Notes: a model not told the origin generated them from the sequence alone. DNA of 32,837 nt from Halococcus salsus (GCF_009900715.1 NZ_JAAAJC010000005.1:148266-181102); one strand, 5' to 3'. Positions 1 to 7,920 are shown, counted from the first letter of the stretch. Translations and numbers: made by a program.

Positions 1-72
1 TGAGTCAGGGCTATAAAAACCCGATACCGTTATGCGTCGTTCAGACCGTTCAGCCGGCCGCATCGCCGAAGG

Positions 73-98
73 CGACCGATATCGGTCGTTTGAAACGA
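73..98. promoter_or_regulatory. Overlapping palindromes upstream of the HIT gene
   Basis: CGACCGATATCGGTCG (73-88) is a perfect 16-bp palindrome. It runs directly into TCGTTT-G-AAACGA (86-98), a second perfect inverted repeat. A TATA-like TATAAA lies at 12-17 and a GCAT-TT-ATGC element at 156-165. No convincing gene occupies positions 1-221. Closely packed palindromes in a leader region suggest an operator, but no regulator is identified and the gene to the left is outside the window. Confidence 0.35.
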
Positions 99-221
99 TC
101 TTCGTGGTGTACCGTTCCAGCGAAGAACGATGAAACGGTCGTGAACGGCCAAAAAGCATTTATGCATGAAACAGTCCGGCGGGAAACGAGCGACTAAACG
201 GGGGGAGGGAGTACGCCACGC

Positions 222-764
222 ATGGACCAGGTGTTCGCGCCGTGGCGCATCGAGTGGGTCGAACGCGACGAGGAGTCCGCGGGCTGTGCGTTCTGTGAAC
301 TCCCGGAGCGCGACGACGACCGCGAGGCGCGGGTCGTCGCCCGGAGCGAGCACGCGTTCTGTCTCCTCAACAACGCACCCTACAACCCGGGGCACGCGAT
401 GGTTATCCCCTACCGCCACACCGGCGACTACGCGGCCCTCGACGAGGCCGAACTCCTCGACCACTCGCGACTCGTGCAGCGGACGATCCGCGCGGTCGAA
501 GCGGGGCTCGACCCCGACGGACTGAACACCGGGATGAACCTCGGGGATGCCGCCGGTGGGTCGATCGGCGACCACTGTCACACCCACGTCGTCCCGCGGT
601 GGGCGGGCGACACCAACTTCATGCCGGTGACGAGCGACACGAAGGTCATCGTCGAGGCGATCGACGACACCTACGGCCACCTCCGGGCGGCCTTCGCGGA
701 CCAGGACGGGACGACCGACCGGGGAACGGACGAGGCGGTCGTCGTCGAGACCGAGACACCCTGA
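222..764 (+). CDS. HIT-family nucleotide hydrolase/phosphorylase (Ap4A-type)
   Basis: This 180-residue histidine-triad protein should cleave or phosphorolyse dinucleoside polyphosphates or related nucleotides in the cytoplasm. The triad HCHTHVV is visible with H118, H120 and H122, preceded by GMNLGDAAGGSIGDH. An N-terminal CAFC (22-25) and the block PYNPGHAMVIPYRH are typical of the Ap4A phosphorylase-like FHIT subgroup, for example the mycobacterial type. The acidic C-terminal tail (about 160-180) is ordinary halophilic decoration. The ATG at 222 has a purine-rich GGGGAGGGAG stretch upstream. The CDF gene follows 53 bp downstream on the same strand. The fold and active site are clear; the exact substrate is inferred. 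Confidence 0.9.
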   Translation: MDQVFAPWRIEWVERDEESAGCAFCELPERDDDREARVVARSEHAFCLLNNAPYNPGHAMVIPYRHTGDYAALDEAELLDHSRLVQRTIRAVEAGLDPDGLNTGMNLGDAAGGSIGDHCHTHVVPRWAGDTNFMPVTSDTKVIVEAIDDTYGHLRAAFADQDGTTDRGTDEAVVVETETP

Positions 765-817
765 CACGTTCGCGGACAGTCGAAGCGGCTTTGGTTCGCG
801 CTCGCCGAGTTTCGGGT

Positions 818-1783
818 ATGGAGCGTGCGGCGGCGGTCAGGCGGATCGGGCTGGTGGTGCTGGGGGCGAACGTCGTCCTCGCCGCCGCGAAGGGCTGGGT
901 CTGGCTCGACACCGGCAGCCTCGCGGTCGGCTCCGAGGCCGTCAACAGCCTCATCGACGCCGCCTACGCCACCGTCGTGCTCGCCGGACTCTACCTCACC
1001 ACCCAACCGCCCGACAGCCAGCACCCCCACGGCCACGAGCGGATCGAGCCGTTCGTCGCGCTCGCGATCGCGCTCGCGATCTTCCTGACCGGCGGGACGA
1101 TCCTCTGGGACTCGGTGACGGCCATCGTTTCGGGTGCGACGACGGCCACCGAGAGCCCCGCCGCGCTCGTGGTGCTCGCCGCCGCCGCCCTCGTCAAGTT
1201 CGGGCTCTACCGGTACTGCCTCGCGGCGGGCCGAACCCACGACTCGCCCGCGCTGACCGCGACCGCGCTCGACAACCGCAACGACATCCTCACCGCGAGC
1301 GCGGCGTTCGTCGGGGTCCTCGGGGCTCGCTTTGGCTTCCCGATCCTCGACCCGGTCGCCGCCGCCATGGTCTCGGTGGGGATCCTCATCACCGGCGTCG
1401 AGGTCGTTCGGGACAACGTCCCGTACCTCATCGGCGGGGCACCCTCGGACGAACTCCAGAGTACGATCATCCGGCGCGCGCTCGCCCACCCCGACGTCGA
1501 GGGGGCCCACGACGTCATCGCCCACTACGTCGGCCCGGAGATCGACGTCAGCCTCCACATCGAGGTCGAGGGCGACCGCACCCTCTCGGAGGCCCACGAC
1601 ATCGAGAGCGCGGTCGTGGCGTCGATCCGGGCGCTCGACGCGGTCGACGACGTCTTCGTCCACGTCGACCCGAAGGAGCTCGGCGAGTGGAAGGTCGACC
1701 CCGAGACCGATCGCCTCGTCCACGGGGCCGACACGCGACCCACGAACGGCGACGACCCGACCCCCGACGGCGTTCGCGAGTAG
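818..1783 (+). CDS. Cation diffusion facilitator (CDF) metal efflux protein
   Basis: A 321-residue cation/H+ antiporter of the CDF family: hydrophobic helices in the first ~210 residues, then a cytoplasmic ferredoxin-like regulatory domain (about 215-295, with the DVEGAHDVIAHYVGPEIDVS block). The signature GSLAVGSEAVNSLID is at 33-47 and the interhelix HPHGHERIEPF at 69-79. The positions matching the transport site read N43/D47 in helix 2 and D152/D156 in helix 5, which differs from the D-D/H-D site of zinc transporters such as YiiP. The ATG at 818 is chosen because the reading frame upstream only shadows the HIT gene. The metal cannot be stated; the altered site may indicate a metal other than zinc. 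Confidence 0.9.
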   Translation: MERAAAVRRIGLVVLGANVVLAAAKGWVWLDTGSLAVGSEAVNSLIDAAYATVVLAGLYLTTQPPDSQHPHGHERIEPFVALAIALAIFLTGGTILWDSVTAIVSGATTATESPAALVVLAAAALVKFGLYRYCLAAGRTHDSPALTATALDNRNDILTASAAFVGVLGARFGFPILDPVAAAMVSVGILITGVEVVRDNVPYLIGGAPSDELQSTIIRRALAHPDVEGAHDVIAHYVGPEIDVSLHIEVEGDRTLSEAHDIESAVVASIRALDAVDDVFVHVDPKELGEWKVDPETDRLVHGADTRPTNGDDPTPDGVRE

Positions 1784-1825
1784 CCGCGTCGGGACCCGAG
1801 GGGCTCACGAGCGGGTAACGACGCG

Positions 1826-1833
1826 TTTAAACC
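1826..1833 (+). promoter_or_regulatory. TATA box of rps19e
   Basis: TTTAAACC lies 23-30 bp before the ATG at 1856, the spacing expected for a leaderless haloarchaeal transcript. No ribosome-binding site intervenes. Confidence 0.6.
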
Positions 1834-1855
1834 GCCGGATGAGCGTTTCGTATGT

Positions 1856-2311
1856 ATGGCAACTCTCTACGACGTTCCGGCGGACGCGCTGATCGAGGCG
1901 CTCGCCGACCGGCTCGCGGACGAGGTCGAACAGCCCGACTGGGCGCGCTTCACGAAGACCGGCACGGGCCGCGAACTCCCGCCCGAACAGGACGACTTCT
2001 GGGCGACCCGCGCGGGGAGCCTCCTCCGTCGGGTCGCGGTCGACGGCGAGGTCGGTGTCGACCGACTCACCACCGCCTACGGCGGCTCGAAGGGCGGTTC
2101 GAACCGCTACCAGGTCGCGCCCGCCCGGGCGACCGAGGGGAGCGGCAAGATCATCCGAACCATCCTCCAGCAGCTCGAAACGGCCGGCTACGTCGAGACC
2201 GCCGAGGGCGAGGGTCGACGCGTCACCGCCGAGGGCCGAAGCCTCCTCGACGAGACCGCGGGCGACGTGCTTTCCGACCTCGACCGGCCGGAACTCGAAC
2301 GCTACGCCTGA
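1856..2311 (+). CDS. rps19e: 30S ribosomal protein S19e
   Basis: This 151-residue protein is the archaeal/eukaryotic-type small-subunit protein S19e, required for 30S maturation. It matches the family over its whole length: MATLYDVPADALIEALA at the start, PDWARFTKTG, the DDFWATRAGSLLRRVAVDG block, YGGSKGGSNRY, then the winged-helix end with ILQQLETAGYV and a basic-containing GRRVTAEGRSLLD. The length is normal. The start is supported by the TATA box at 1826-1833. It is followed by a short T-run and then the convergent membrane-protein gene. Confidence 0.97.
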   Translation: MATLYDVPADALIEALADRLADEVEQPDWARFTKTGTGRELPPEQDDFWATRAGSLLRRVAVDGEVGVDRLTTAYGGSKGGSNRYQVAPARATEGSGKIIRTILQQLETAGYVETAEGEGRRVTAEGRSLLDETAGDVLSDLDRPELERYA

Positions 2312-2322
2312 ACGAAGGGAAC

Positions 2323-2327
2323 TTTTT
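2323..2327 (+). terminator. Poly-T terminator after rps19e
   Basis: A run of five T residues stands 12 bp past the stop codon, in otherwise GC-rich DNA. Short U-tracts suffice as terminators in many archaea. Confidence 0.4.
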
Positions 2328-2377
2328 CGACCGCTGTTTCTCACGATCTCCGACGAGTGGGTACAGTACGGTTCGGC

Positions 2378-2785
2378 TCACGACGACCGCGTTCGGCCGC
2401 GCCGGAGGTAGGTGATGGCGACGGCGAGCGCCGCGAGCGCCTGGAACACGTACCCCACCACGACGAGCAGCCCGGCGGGACTCCCCGGACCGGTCGTCGT
2501 GACCAGATAGGTCCCGAACGGCACCGCCCACTGACCGCCGACCGCACAGATCGCCAGGAGGTCGACCCAGCCCTTGAATACCTCGTCGAGCACCATCCCG
2601 TAGAACAGCACCGCGAGCGACCCGACCAATAGCGCGGTCGGGATCGTACCGAGCCAGCCGGGGACCGACTGCGCGCCACCGTAGAGGATCGGGTCGCGGA
2701 GGAGTGCAGTGTAGGACTCGACGACGAACCCGACGGCTAACCCGACGAATCCAGACAGGCGAAGGAGATACGAGAATCGACTCAT
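2378..2785 (-). CDS. Four-helix membrane protein, unknown function
   Basis: A 135-residue protein with about four hydrophobic segments (roughly 7-27, 44-65, 73-95 and 104-127) and a basic end, RRGRTRSS. I do not recognise a family. It begins 24 bp after the stop of the Tat-exported protein on the same strand, so the two are very likely cotranscribed, and it may be that protein's membrane partner. It has none of the catalytic residues expected of a signal peptidase. The ATG at 2785 is the only sensible start. Confidence 0.75.
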   Translation of the reverse strand: MSRFSYLLRLSGFVGLAVGFVVESYTALLRDPILYGGAQSVPGWLGTIPTALLVGSLAVLFYGMVLDEVFKGWVDLLAICAVGGQWAVPFGTYLVTTTGPGSPAGLLVVVGYVFQALAALAVAITYLRRGRTRSS

Positions 2786-2809
2786 GGGAATGGGACGAAG
2801 TCGAGGTAG

Positions 2810-3526
2810 TTAGACTGCGGTGGTTCCTTCGTCGTCGGCGGCGCTCGCCTCGGCGTTCGAGGAGGTTATCTCCGCGGTGACGGTGCCGTCGGGGTTCGTG
2901 ACCTCGACGGTGAACGAGATGGTGGCCTCGGCCGCGTCGACGGACGTCCCGCCGATGTTCGTCGTCCCGGACGAGGTGAGCCGCAGCGTGACGTCCTGGC
3001 TCTGGGAAGCACCCTGCGCGACGTCCGTCGGGAAATCGCTGGTCGTGATGTCCGTGCCGTCAATGATCGAGAGCGGCGCACACGTCACGGTCGCCGTCCC
3101 GTCGTAGTTGCTCATGTCGTCGGCGTCGAACAAGCTGATGGCGCTTGCGCTCGCGTCTACGACGCCCGTCTCGGAGTAGACGGTGTGAGTCGCGCCCCCG
3201 ACGTCGGCCACGAGGTCGAAGTCGAAGCCGGAGACACCGCCACCGAAGTTGGCCCAGTCGAGGGCGAACACCGGGGCGACGGTGACGTCCGTCACCTCGC
3301 CGGCGTTGGTCGTCACGGGGACGACACCCTCACCGTTCTCCTCGAAGGTGCTCGCCGCGAGCGAGGGCTGGGTTCCGTACCAGAGCCCGAGTCCGGCGAG
3401 CGCGGCCACACCGATCGCCCCAGCCGTCCCCTTCATCAGGTGTCGGCGGGTGAAGAACGTCGTCGGTTCGGTCGATTCGTCGTCGGATCCGGTGCCATCG
3501 AACTGAAATGCTGCTTCGTTGCTCAT
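2810..3526 (-). CDS. Tat-exported surface or secreted protein, unknown family
   Basis: A 238-residue protein. An acidic N-terminus is followed by FFTRRHLMKG (twin arginine at 27-28) and a hydrophobic stretch AIGVAALAGLGLWYG, which is a Tat-type signal. The mature part is rich in Thr, Ser, Asp, Val and Gly, with alternating patterns suggesting a beta-sandwich (for example TISFTVEVTNPDGTVTAEI at about 203-221), and ends in an acidic tail. There is no lipobox, so it is either released or held by an uncleaved signal anchor. It heads a two-gene unit with the membrane protein at 2378-2785. Its function is unknown; a structural surface or filament role is only a guess. The TatC genes at 16.8-19.9 kb would supply the export machinery. 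Confidence 0.8.
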   Translation of the reverse strand: MSNEAAFQFDGTGSDDESTEPTTFFTRRHLMKGTAGAIGVAALAGLGLWYGTQPSLAASTFEENGEGVVPVTTNAGEVTDVTVAPVFALDWANFGGGVSGFDFDLVADVGGATHTVYSETGVVDASASAISLFDADDMSNYDGTATVTCAPLSIIDGTDITTSDFPTDVAQGASQSQDVTLRLTSSGTTNIGGTSVDAAEATISFTVEVTNPDGTVTAEITSSNAEASAADDEGTTAV

Positions 3527-3622
3527 TGTTTCCCTCTACAGCGGCTGATTCATCCACACAACCGCGTTGGTCCAGCAAAAACCGCTTGTGGTTTAACTGG
3601 CTACCAGTACGAACGGATACAC

Positions 3623-3637
3623 TAAACATATATTTTT
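3623..3637 (-). promoter_or_regulatory. AT-rich promoter region of the Tat-exported protein
   Basis: The interval 3527-3737 holds no gene I can support. It is notably AT-rich, and TAAACATATATTTTT gives a strong TATA-like element reading leftward about 100 bp before the ATG at 3526, implying a leader of roughly 70 nt. A small palindrome ACTGG-CTA-CCAGT (3596-3608) lies inside the would-be leader. Confidence 0.4.
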
Positions 3638-3737
3638 CTAAACGTTTCTCAACGATGGTTCAGTTGTTCGTCTCGGAAGACGAGAAGTGTAGGGAGCCGC
3701 CGACGACGTCGTTTCGCGACCGGCGCGAGGCGTTCCC

Positions 3738-4283
3738 TCACCAGGGTTCGCTCTTGAGTCCGGCACGGTAGGCGATGAAGTTGGTGCCGAGGTGGAGCAG
3801 CGGGGTGAGGACGAGCACGACGACGAGTACCGGCGGGGTGAACGTCGCCGCGAACCAATCGAGCGCGGCGAGCGCGGCGAACACGAGGCTGCCGACCACG
3901 AAGTCGTACTGGTCGAGGCCGGGAAAGGCCGCGCCGCGTTCGCGTCCCGTGCGGCGTTTGAGCCCCGACGCGGCGATGTCGCCGACCATCGCGCCGAACG
4001 GGAGCGCGACCATCACCAACGGCGGGAACGTCGGTATCGAGAACCCGGTCGCGCCCGCGACCGTCGGCGCGAGGGCGTTGAGGACGAGCGCGACCACCGC
4101 GCCGGCGAGGGTGCCGACGGCGGTACCCCGCCAGGTCTTGCCGTCGCCGAGGAGTCGGGCCCCACCGAGGGTGCGGCCGCCGTCGATCGGTCGGCCGCCG
4201 CCGGCGAGGACCGCGGCGTTGTTCGGGACGTAGGCCGGCCCCATAGCCCAGATGGCGACGACGATGGTCTCGACGAGGCTCAC
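3738..4283 (-). CDS. carS: CDP-archaeol synthase (CDP-2,3-bis-geranylgeranyl glycerol synthase)
   Basis: This 181-residue integral membrane enzyme transfers CMP from CTP to the unsaturated diether phospholipid precursor, the step before polar head groups are added to archaeal lipids. Family marks are AYVPNNAAVLAGGGRPIDGG (17-36), the GDGKTWRG block (46-53), PFGAMVGDIAASGLKRR and the DQYDFVVG box near 125. About five transmembrane segments are evident and the length is normal. Translation starts with GTG at 4283; a leftward TTAAAG TATA element around 4304-4315 at leaderless distance supports this choice. Confidence 0.95.
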   Translation of the reverse strand: MSLVETIVVAIWAMGPAYVPNNAAVLAGGGRPIDGGRTLGGARLLGDGKTWRGTAVGTLAGAVVALVLNALAPTVAGATGFSIPTFPPLVMVALPFGAMVGDIAASGLKRRTGRERGAAFPGLDQYDFVVGSLVFAALAALDWFAATFTPPVLVVVLVLTPLLHLGTNFIAYRAGLKSEPW

Positions 4284-4365
4284 GGCTTCGAGTCGCCGCG
4301 CGGGACTTTAATTCCCGTGGTCCGGGGAACGATACGCCTTTGGCGCTTTGGCAAAATTTGCAGGC

Positions 4366-5199
4366 ATGATCCCACCGATCGCGAACCGGTTCGTCGCTGG
4401 CGAGACCCACGAGGCGGTCGTCGACCACGCCCGCGAACTCGAAACCCACGGGGTCCGAAGCATCTGCAACCTCCTCGGCGAACACTACACTGCCCCCGAG
4501 CCCGCGGCCGCCGACCGCGACGCCTACCGCTCGCTCCTCGACGCGATCGCCGCCGCCGACGTCGGCGCGTGTATCTCGGTCAAACCCTCGCAGATCGGGC
4601 TCGACGTCTCCGAGGACTGCTTTCGCGACAACTTCGAGCAGATCGTCGACCACGCCGAAGCGAGCGGGACGTTCGTCTGGCTCGATATGGAGGACCACTC
4701 CACGACCGACCCCACGCTCGACGCCTACACCCACCACGCCGACGAGTACGAGCAGGTCGGGGTCTGCGTCCAGGCCAACCTCAAGCGCACCCCCGAGGAC
4801 CTCCGTCGGCTCGCCGACTCCCCCGGCAAAGTCCGGCTGGTGAAGGGGGCCTACGACGAACCCGGCCACCTCGCTCACCGGGGGCGTGCGCAGGTCAACG
4901 ACGCCTACCGCGAGTGTCTCGATATCATGTTCGAGCGCTTCGACGACGGCATCGCGGTCGCGAGTCACGACGCCGCGATGGTGAAACACGCCGTCGACCG
5001 CCACGAGGAGTACGGCACCGACTTCGAGATCCAGATGCTGATGGGGGTCAGAAACGAGGTCCAGTACGACCTCGCCGACCGCTACGACGTCTGGCAGTAC
5101 GTCCCCTACGGCGGCAAGTGGTTCTCGTACTTCTCGCGCCGGGTGATGGAGCGCCGCGAGAACCTCACGTTCGCCCTCCGTGCGCTGGTCGGTCGATAG
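4366..5199 (+). CDS. Proline dehydrogenase (FAD-dependent)
   Basis: A 278-residue single-domain proline dehydrogenase of the short PutA-barrel type. It oxidises proline to pyrroline-5-carboxylate and passes electrons to the membrane quinone pool. Visible landmarks are the barrel strands with SVKPSQIGL, FVWLDMEDHSTTD, CVQANLKRTPED, VRLVKGAYDE (Lys and Glu of the active site), FEIQMLMGVR and the C-terminal YFSRRVMERREN, whose two arginines bind the proline carboxylate. The ATG at 4366 (MIPPIANRF) is chosen over the in-frame TTG at 4348. No P5C dehydrogenase is in the window. It is divergent from carS. Confidence 0.93.
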   Translation: MIPPIANRFVAGETHEAVVDHARELETHGVRSICNLLGEHYTAPEPAAADRDAYRSLLDAIAAADVGACISVKPSQIGLDVSEDCFRDNFEQIVDHAEASGTFVWLDMEDHSTTDPTLDAYTHHADEYEQVGVCVQANLKRTPEDLRRLADSPGKVRLVKGAYDEPGHLAHRGRAQVNDAYRECLDIMFERFDDGIAVASHDAAMVKHAVDRHEEYGTDFEIQMLMGVRNEVQYDLADRYDVWQYVPYGGKWFSYFSRRVMERRENLTFALRALVGR

Positions 5200-5238
5200 G
5201 GGAAGCGCTGATAACGCTTCCCGCGTATCTTCGACCGA

Positions 5239-5841
5239 ATGACTTCCCTGCGCCGTGACGCCACGAGCGGCCTGGTCGTGCTCGTCCCGATCATCGTCAC
5301 GCTCTACGTTCTCGCTTTCATCTACCGGACGATCGCCGGGCTCCCGCTCATCGAGACCATCGAACCCTCCTGGGTCCGGGTCCCGCTCACTTTGCTGGTG
5401 TTCGCGGCGCTCGTGCTCGCCATCGGCTACCTGATGCGCACCGCGAGCGGCCCCCTCGTCGAGGAGGCCATCGACGGCGTGATGAACCGGGTGCCGGGTC
5501 TCCGGGTGGTCTACAACGCCTCGAAGATGGGGGTCGAAACCGCCGTCACCGGCACCGGCGACCTCCAAGCCCCGGTCAAACTCGAGACCTGGGAGGGCCT
5601 CCGGATGACGGCGTTCAAAACCGGCACCCGGACCGACGACGGCCGCGACATCCTCTTTTTACCCACCGCCCCCAACATCACCACCGGCTTCGTCATCGAG
5701 GTCACCCCCGACCAGTACGAGGAGACCGACGAACGCGTCGAGGACGCCCTCACGCGCGTTTTGAGCGCGGGTTTCGGCGAGGCCGACGAATCAGGCCTCT
5801 CGCCCGCCGGCCGTACGCCGTCGCCGACCGACGACGACTAA
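5239..5841 (+). CDS. DUF502 family membrane protein
   Basis: A 200-residue member of DUF502. Two transmembrane helices (about 9-31 and 47-67) precede a soluble domain containing the family blocks MNRVPGLRVVYNASKMG and FLPTAPNITTGFVIEV. The C-terminal 20 residues are polar and low in complexity. DUF502 proteins occur widely in bacteria, archaea and plants, with links to membrane trafficking only in plants, so no prokaryotic function is assigned. It starts 39 bp after the proline dehydrogenase and could be cotranscribed. The stop is immediately followed by intergenic repeat copy A. Confidence 0.88.
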   Translation: MTSLRRDATSGLVVLVPIIVTLYVLAFIYRTIAGLPLIETIEPSWVRVPLTLLVFAALVLAIGYLMRTASGPLVEEAIDGVMNRVPGLRVVYNASKMGVETAVTGTGDLQAPVKLETWEGLRMTAFKTGTRTDDGRDILFLPTAPNITTGFVIEVTPDQYEETDERVEDALTRVLSAGFGEADESGLSPAGRTPSPTDDD

Positions 5842-6207
5842 ACCCCACCTTTTGCTGCGGTCGCTCACTTCGTTCGCTCCCTGGCAAAATGTGGATCAAA
5901 AGCCGTCGTCACCCCCTGCGGGGGTTCCTCGGCCCGCTCGCTCCCTCCGGTCGCTCGCGGTGGGATCACTACTCTCTCCGCAACCGCCAACCGCTCCAGC
6001 ACCGCACCGCCGAAGCCCTCAGTCGCTCGTTTCACTCGCTCCTTCGCCCTTCATCCACCAGGAGAGCACCGCTCTCCTGCGCCTCGGCTCGCTCCCGCTC
6101 GCCGAGACACCAAGCCCACAACCACATCGCGGCCGCACTACAGCCGCCGGCCGCGGCCGCACCGCGCCCGCTGGCCGCAGAGCGGCCACGAATCCCTCGA
6201 AAAGCAG
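5842..6207 (-). repeat. Modular intergenic repeat, copy A
   Basis: This is a non-coding 366-bp gap between convergent genes. Read on the minus strand it contains the hairpin AGGAGAGC-GGT-GCTCTCCT, the core GGATGAAGGGCGA (6044-6056), a variable insert built around GCGAGTGAAACGAGCGA, the second core GAGGGCTTCGGCGG (6007-6020), a TAGTGATCCCACCGCGAGCGA segment, and a right-end module CTTTTGATCCACATTTTGCC (within 5873-5902) that is identical in copy C. It ends beside the DUF502 stop with CAGCAAAAGGTGGGG. The part nearest sufU (about 6110-6207) shows only GC-rich low-complexity sequence. Confidence 0.8.
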
Positions 6208-6627
6208 CTACTCGGTTTTGGTCTTCTCGATGCTGGTCTTCTCGCCCCGGTAGATCGCCGCGCCGTCCTGGGCCACCATCTCCACGAGCACCGCACACTT
6301 GACTCGCATCGGGCTGATGTCCACACCCAGGAGGTCGATCACGTCGTCGCGGTCCAGCTCGTCGAGCTCGTCGAGGGTCATCCCTTGGAGTTCGCTCGTG
6401 AGCATGCTCGCGCTGGCCTGGCTGATCGCACAGCCGTCCCCGCGGAACGCCGCCCGCTCGATGGTCTCGCCGTCGTCGTCGAGCTCGATGTCCACCGCGA
6501 TCTCGTCGCCACACATCGGGTTCTCGCCGATGTGTGAGAAGGTGGGCTCGTCGAGCTCGCCGTAGTTCCGCGGGTTCTTGTAGTGATCGAGTATCTGCTG
6601 ACGATACATGTCCGAACCCATGCTCAT
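6208..6627 (-). CDS. sufU: SufU/IscU-type Fe-S cluster assembly scaffold
   Basis: A 139-residue U-type scaffold that receives sulfur from the adjacent cysteine desulfurase and helps assemble or relay Fe-S clusters. The three ligand cysteines are present in NPMCGDE, RGDGCAISQ and VKCAVLVEM, as is the N-terminal MYRQQILDHYKNPRN signature. The ATG at 6627 (MSMGSDMY) is preferred; 6621 is an equally possible in-frame start. It follows sufS by 45 bp on the same strand, which places the pair in one transcription unit. Confidence 0.93.
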   Translation of the reverse strand: MSMGSDMYRQQILDHYKNPRNYGELDEPTFSHIGENPMCGDEIAVDIELDDDGETIERAAFRGDGCAISQASASMLTSELQGMTLDELDELDRDDVIDLLGVDISPMRVKCAVLVEMVAQDGAAIYRGEKTSIEKTKTE

Positions 6628-6672
6628 AGTGAACCCGAGTAGGCCTGTCCGACGCAAAAGGATTCCGGGGGT

Positions 6673-7920
6673 TCAGCCGAACAGCTGCCGCGCGTCGTCG
6701 ATGGCCTCGATGAGTTCGTCGACCTCTTCCTCCGTGTTGTAGAGGTAGAACGATGCGCGGGCCGAGGCCGCCGTCCCGAGCACGTCGTGGAGCGGCTGGG
6801 TGCAGTGGTCGCCCGGTCGGATGGCGACGGCGTGGTCGTTCATGATGCTCGCGAGGTCGTGGGCGTGGACCCCCTCCAGATTGAACGAGACGAGGCCGGC
6901 GCGTTCGTCCGCCGGCGGCCCGTAGACCTCGATGTCGTCGAACTCGTCCATCCGGTCCATCGCGTACTCCACGAGCTCGCGTTCGTGGCGCTCGATCCGT
7001 TCGAGACCCACGTCGTCGAGGTAGTCGGCGGCCTCGGCGAACCCGATGGCCTCCGCGATGGGCGGCGTGCCCGCCTCGAACTTCTCGGGCACCTCGGCCC
7101 ACGTCGTCCGGTCGAAGGCGACCTTCCGCACCATTCCACCGCCGTACATGAACGGCTCCATCGCCGCCAGCAGGTCCTCCTTCCCGTACAGACCGCCGAT
7201 ACCCGTCGGCCCGCACATCTTGTGCCCCGAGAAGGCGTAGAAGTCCACGTCGAGCGCCTCGACGTCGACCCGCTGGTGTGGCACGGCCTGCGCGCCGTCG
7301 ACGAAGATGAAACTACCGTGGTCGTGGGCGACCTCGGCGAGGTCGGCGATGGGGTTGATCGTCCCGAGGGTGTTCGAGACGTGCGTCACCGAGACCATCT
7401 CGGTGTCGTCGGTGATCAGCTCCTTCGCGTGGTCCATGTCGAGCCGACCCGCGTCGTCGATACCGATGAACTTCACGTCGGCTCCGGTGCGCTCGGCGAT
7501 CTGTTGCCAGGTCACCAGCGCGGAGTGGTGTTCCATCTCCGAGAGCACTACCTCGTCGCCGGGGCCGAGCTCCCGGAGGCCCCACGCGAAGGCCACGAGG
7601 TTCAACCCCTCGGTGGTGTTCTTCGTGAAGACCATCTCCGAGCGCCCGCCCGAGGCCCCGACGAACTCGGCGAGCCGGTCGTGGGCCTCCTCGTAGGCCA
7701 CCGAGGACTCCTGACTCAAGTGATGGATCCCGCGGTGGACGTTGGCGTTCGTCCCCCGGTAGTAGTCGCTCATCGCGTCGACCACCCGGTCGGGGGTCTG
7801 GCTCGTGGCGGCGTTGTCGAGGTAGACCACGCGCTGGCCGTCGCCGACCTCGCGTTCGAGGATCGGGAACTCGCTTCGAAGCCGTTCGACGTCGAGCGGT
7901 TCCTCGGTTTGCGTACTCAT
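6673..7920 (-). CDS. sufS: SufS-type cysteine desulfurase
   Basis: This 415-residue PLP enzyme of the group II (SufS/CsdA) class removes sulfur from cysteine for Fe-S assembly. The N-terminus reads FPILEREV and VYLDNAATS. The PLP lysine is K234 in FSGHKMCGP, the active-site cysteine is C373 in RPGDHCTQPLHD, and HHLSQESSVAYEEAH is the expected early block. The length is normal. The start is the ATG at 7920 (MSTQTEEPLD); the upstream in-frame codons lack family similarity. It is followed by sufU and preceded by a small membrane-protein gene on the same strand. Confidence 0.95.
   Translation of the reverse strand: MSTQTEEPLDVERLRSEFPILEREVGDGQRVVYLDNAATSQTPDRVVDAMSDYYRGTNANVHRGIHHLSQESSVAYEEAHDRLAEFVGASGGRSEMVFTKNTTEGLNLVAFAWGLRELGPGDEVVLSEMEHHSALVTWQQIAERTGADVKFIGIDDAGRLDMDHAKELITDDTEMVSVTHVSNTLGTINPIADLAEVAHDHGSFIFVDGAQAVPHQRVDVEALDVDFYAFSGHKMCGPTGIGGLYGKEDLLAAMEPFMYGGGMVRKVAFDRTTWAEVPEKFEAGTPPIAEAIGFAEAADYLDDVGLERIERHERELVEYAMDRMDEFDDIEVYGPPADERAGLVSFNLEGVHAHDLASIMNDHAVAIRPGDHCTQPLHDVLGTAASARASFYLYNTEEEVDELIEAIDDARQLFG

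Noticed and set aside
32-133. 33-codon frame after the TATA element at 12-17
   Set aside because: The ATG is too close to the TATA box for a leaderless start, there is no ribosome-binding site, and the frame contains the palindromes, so it is more likely regulatory DNA.
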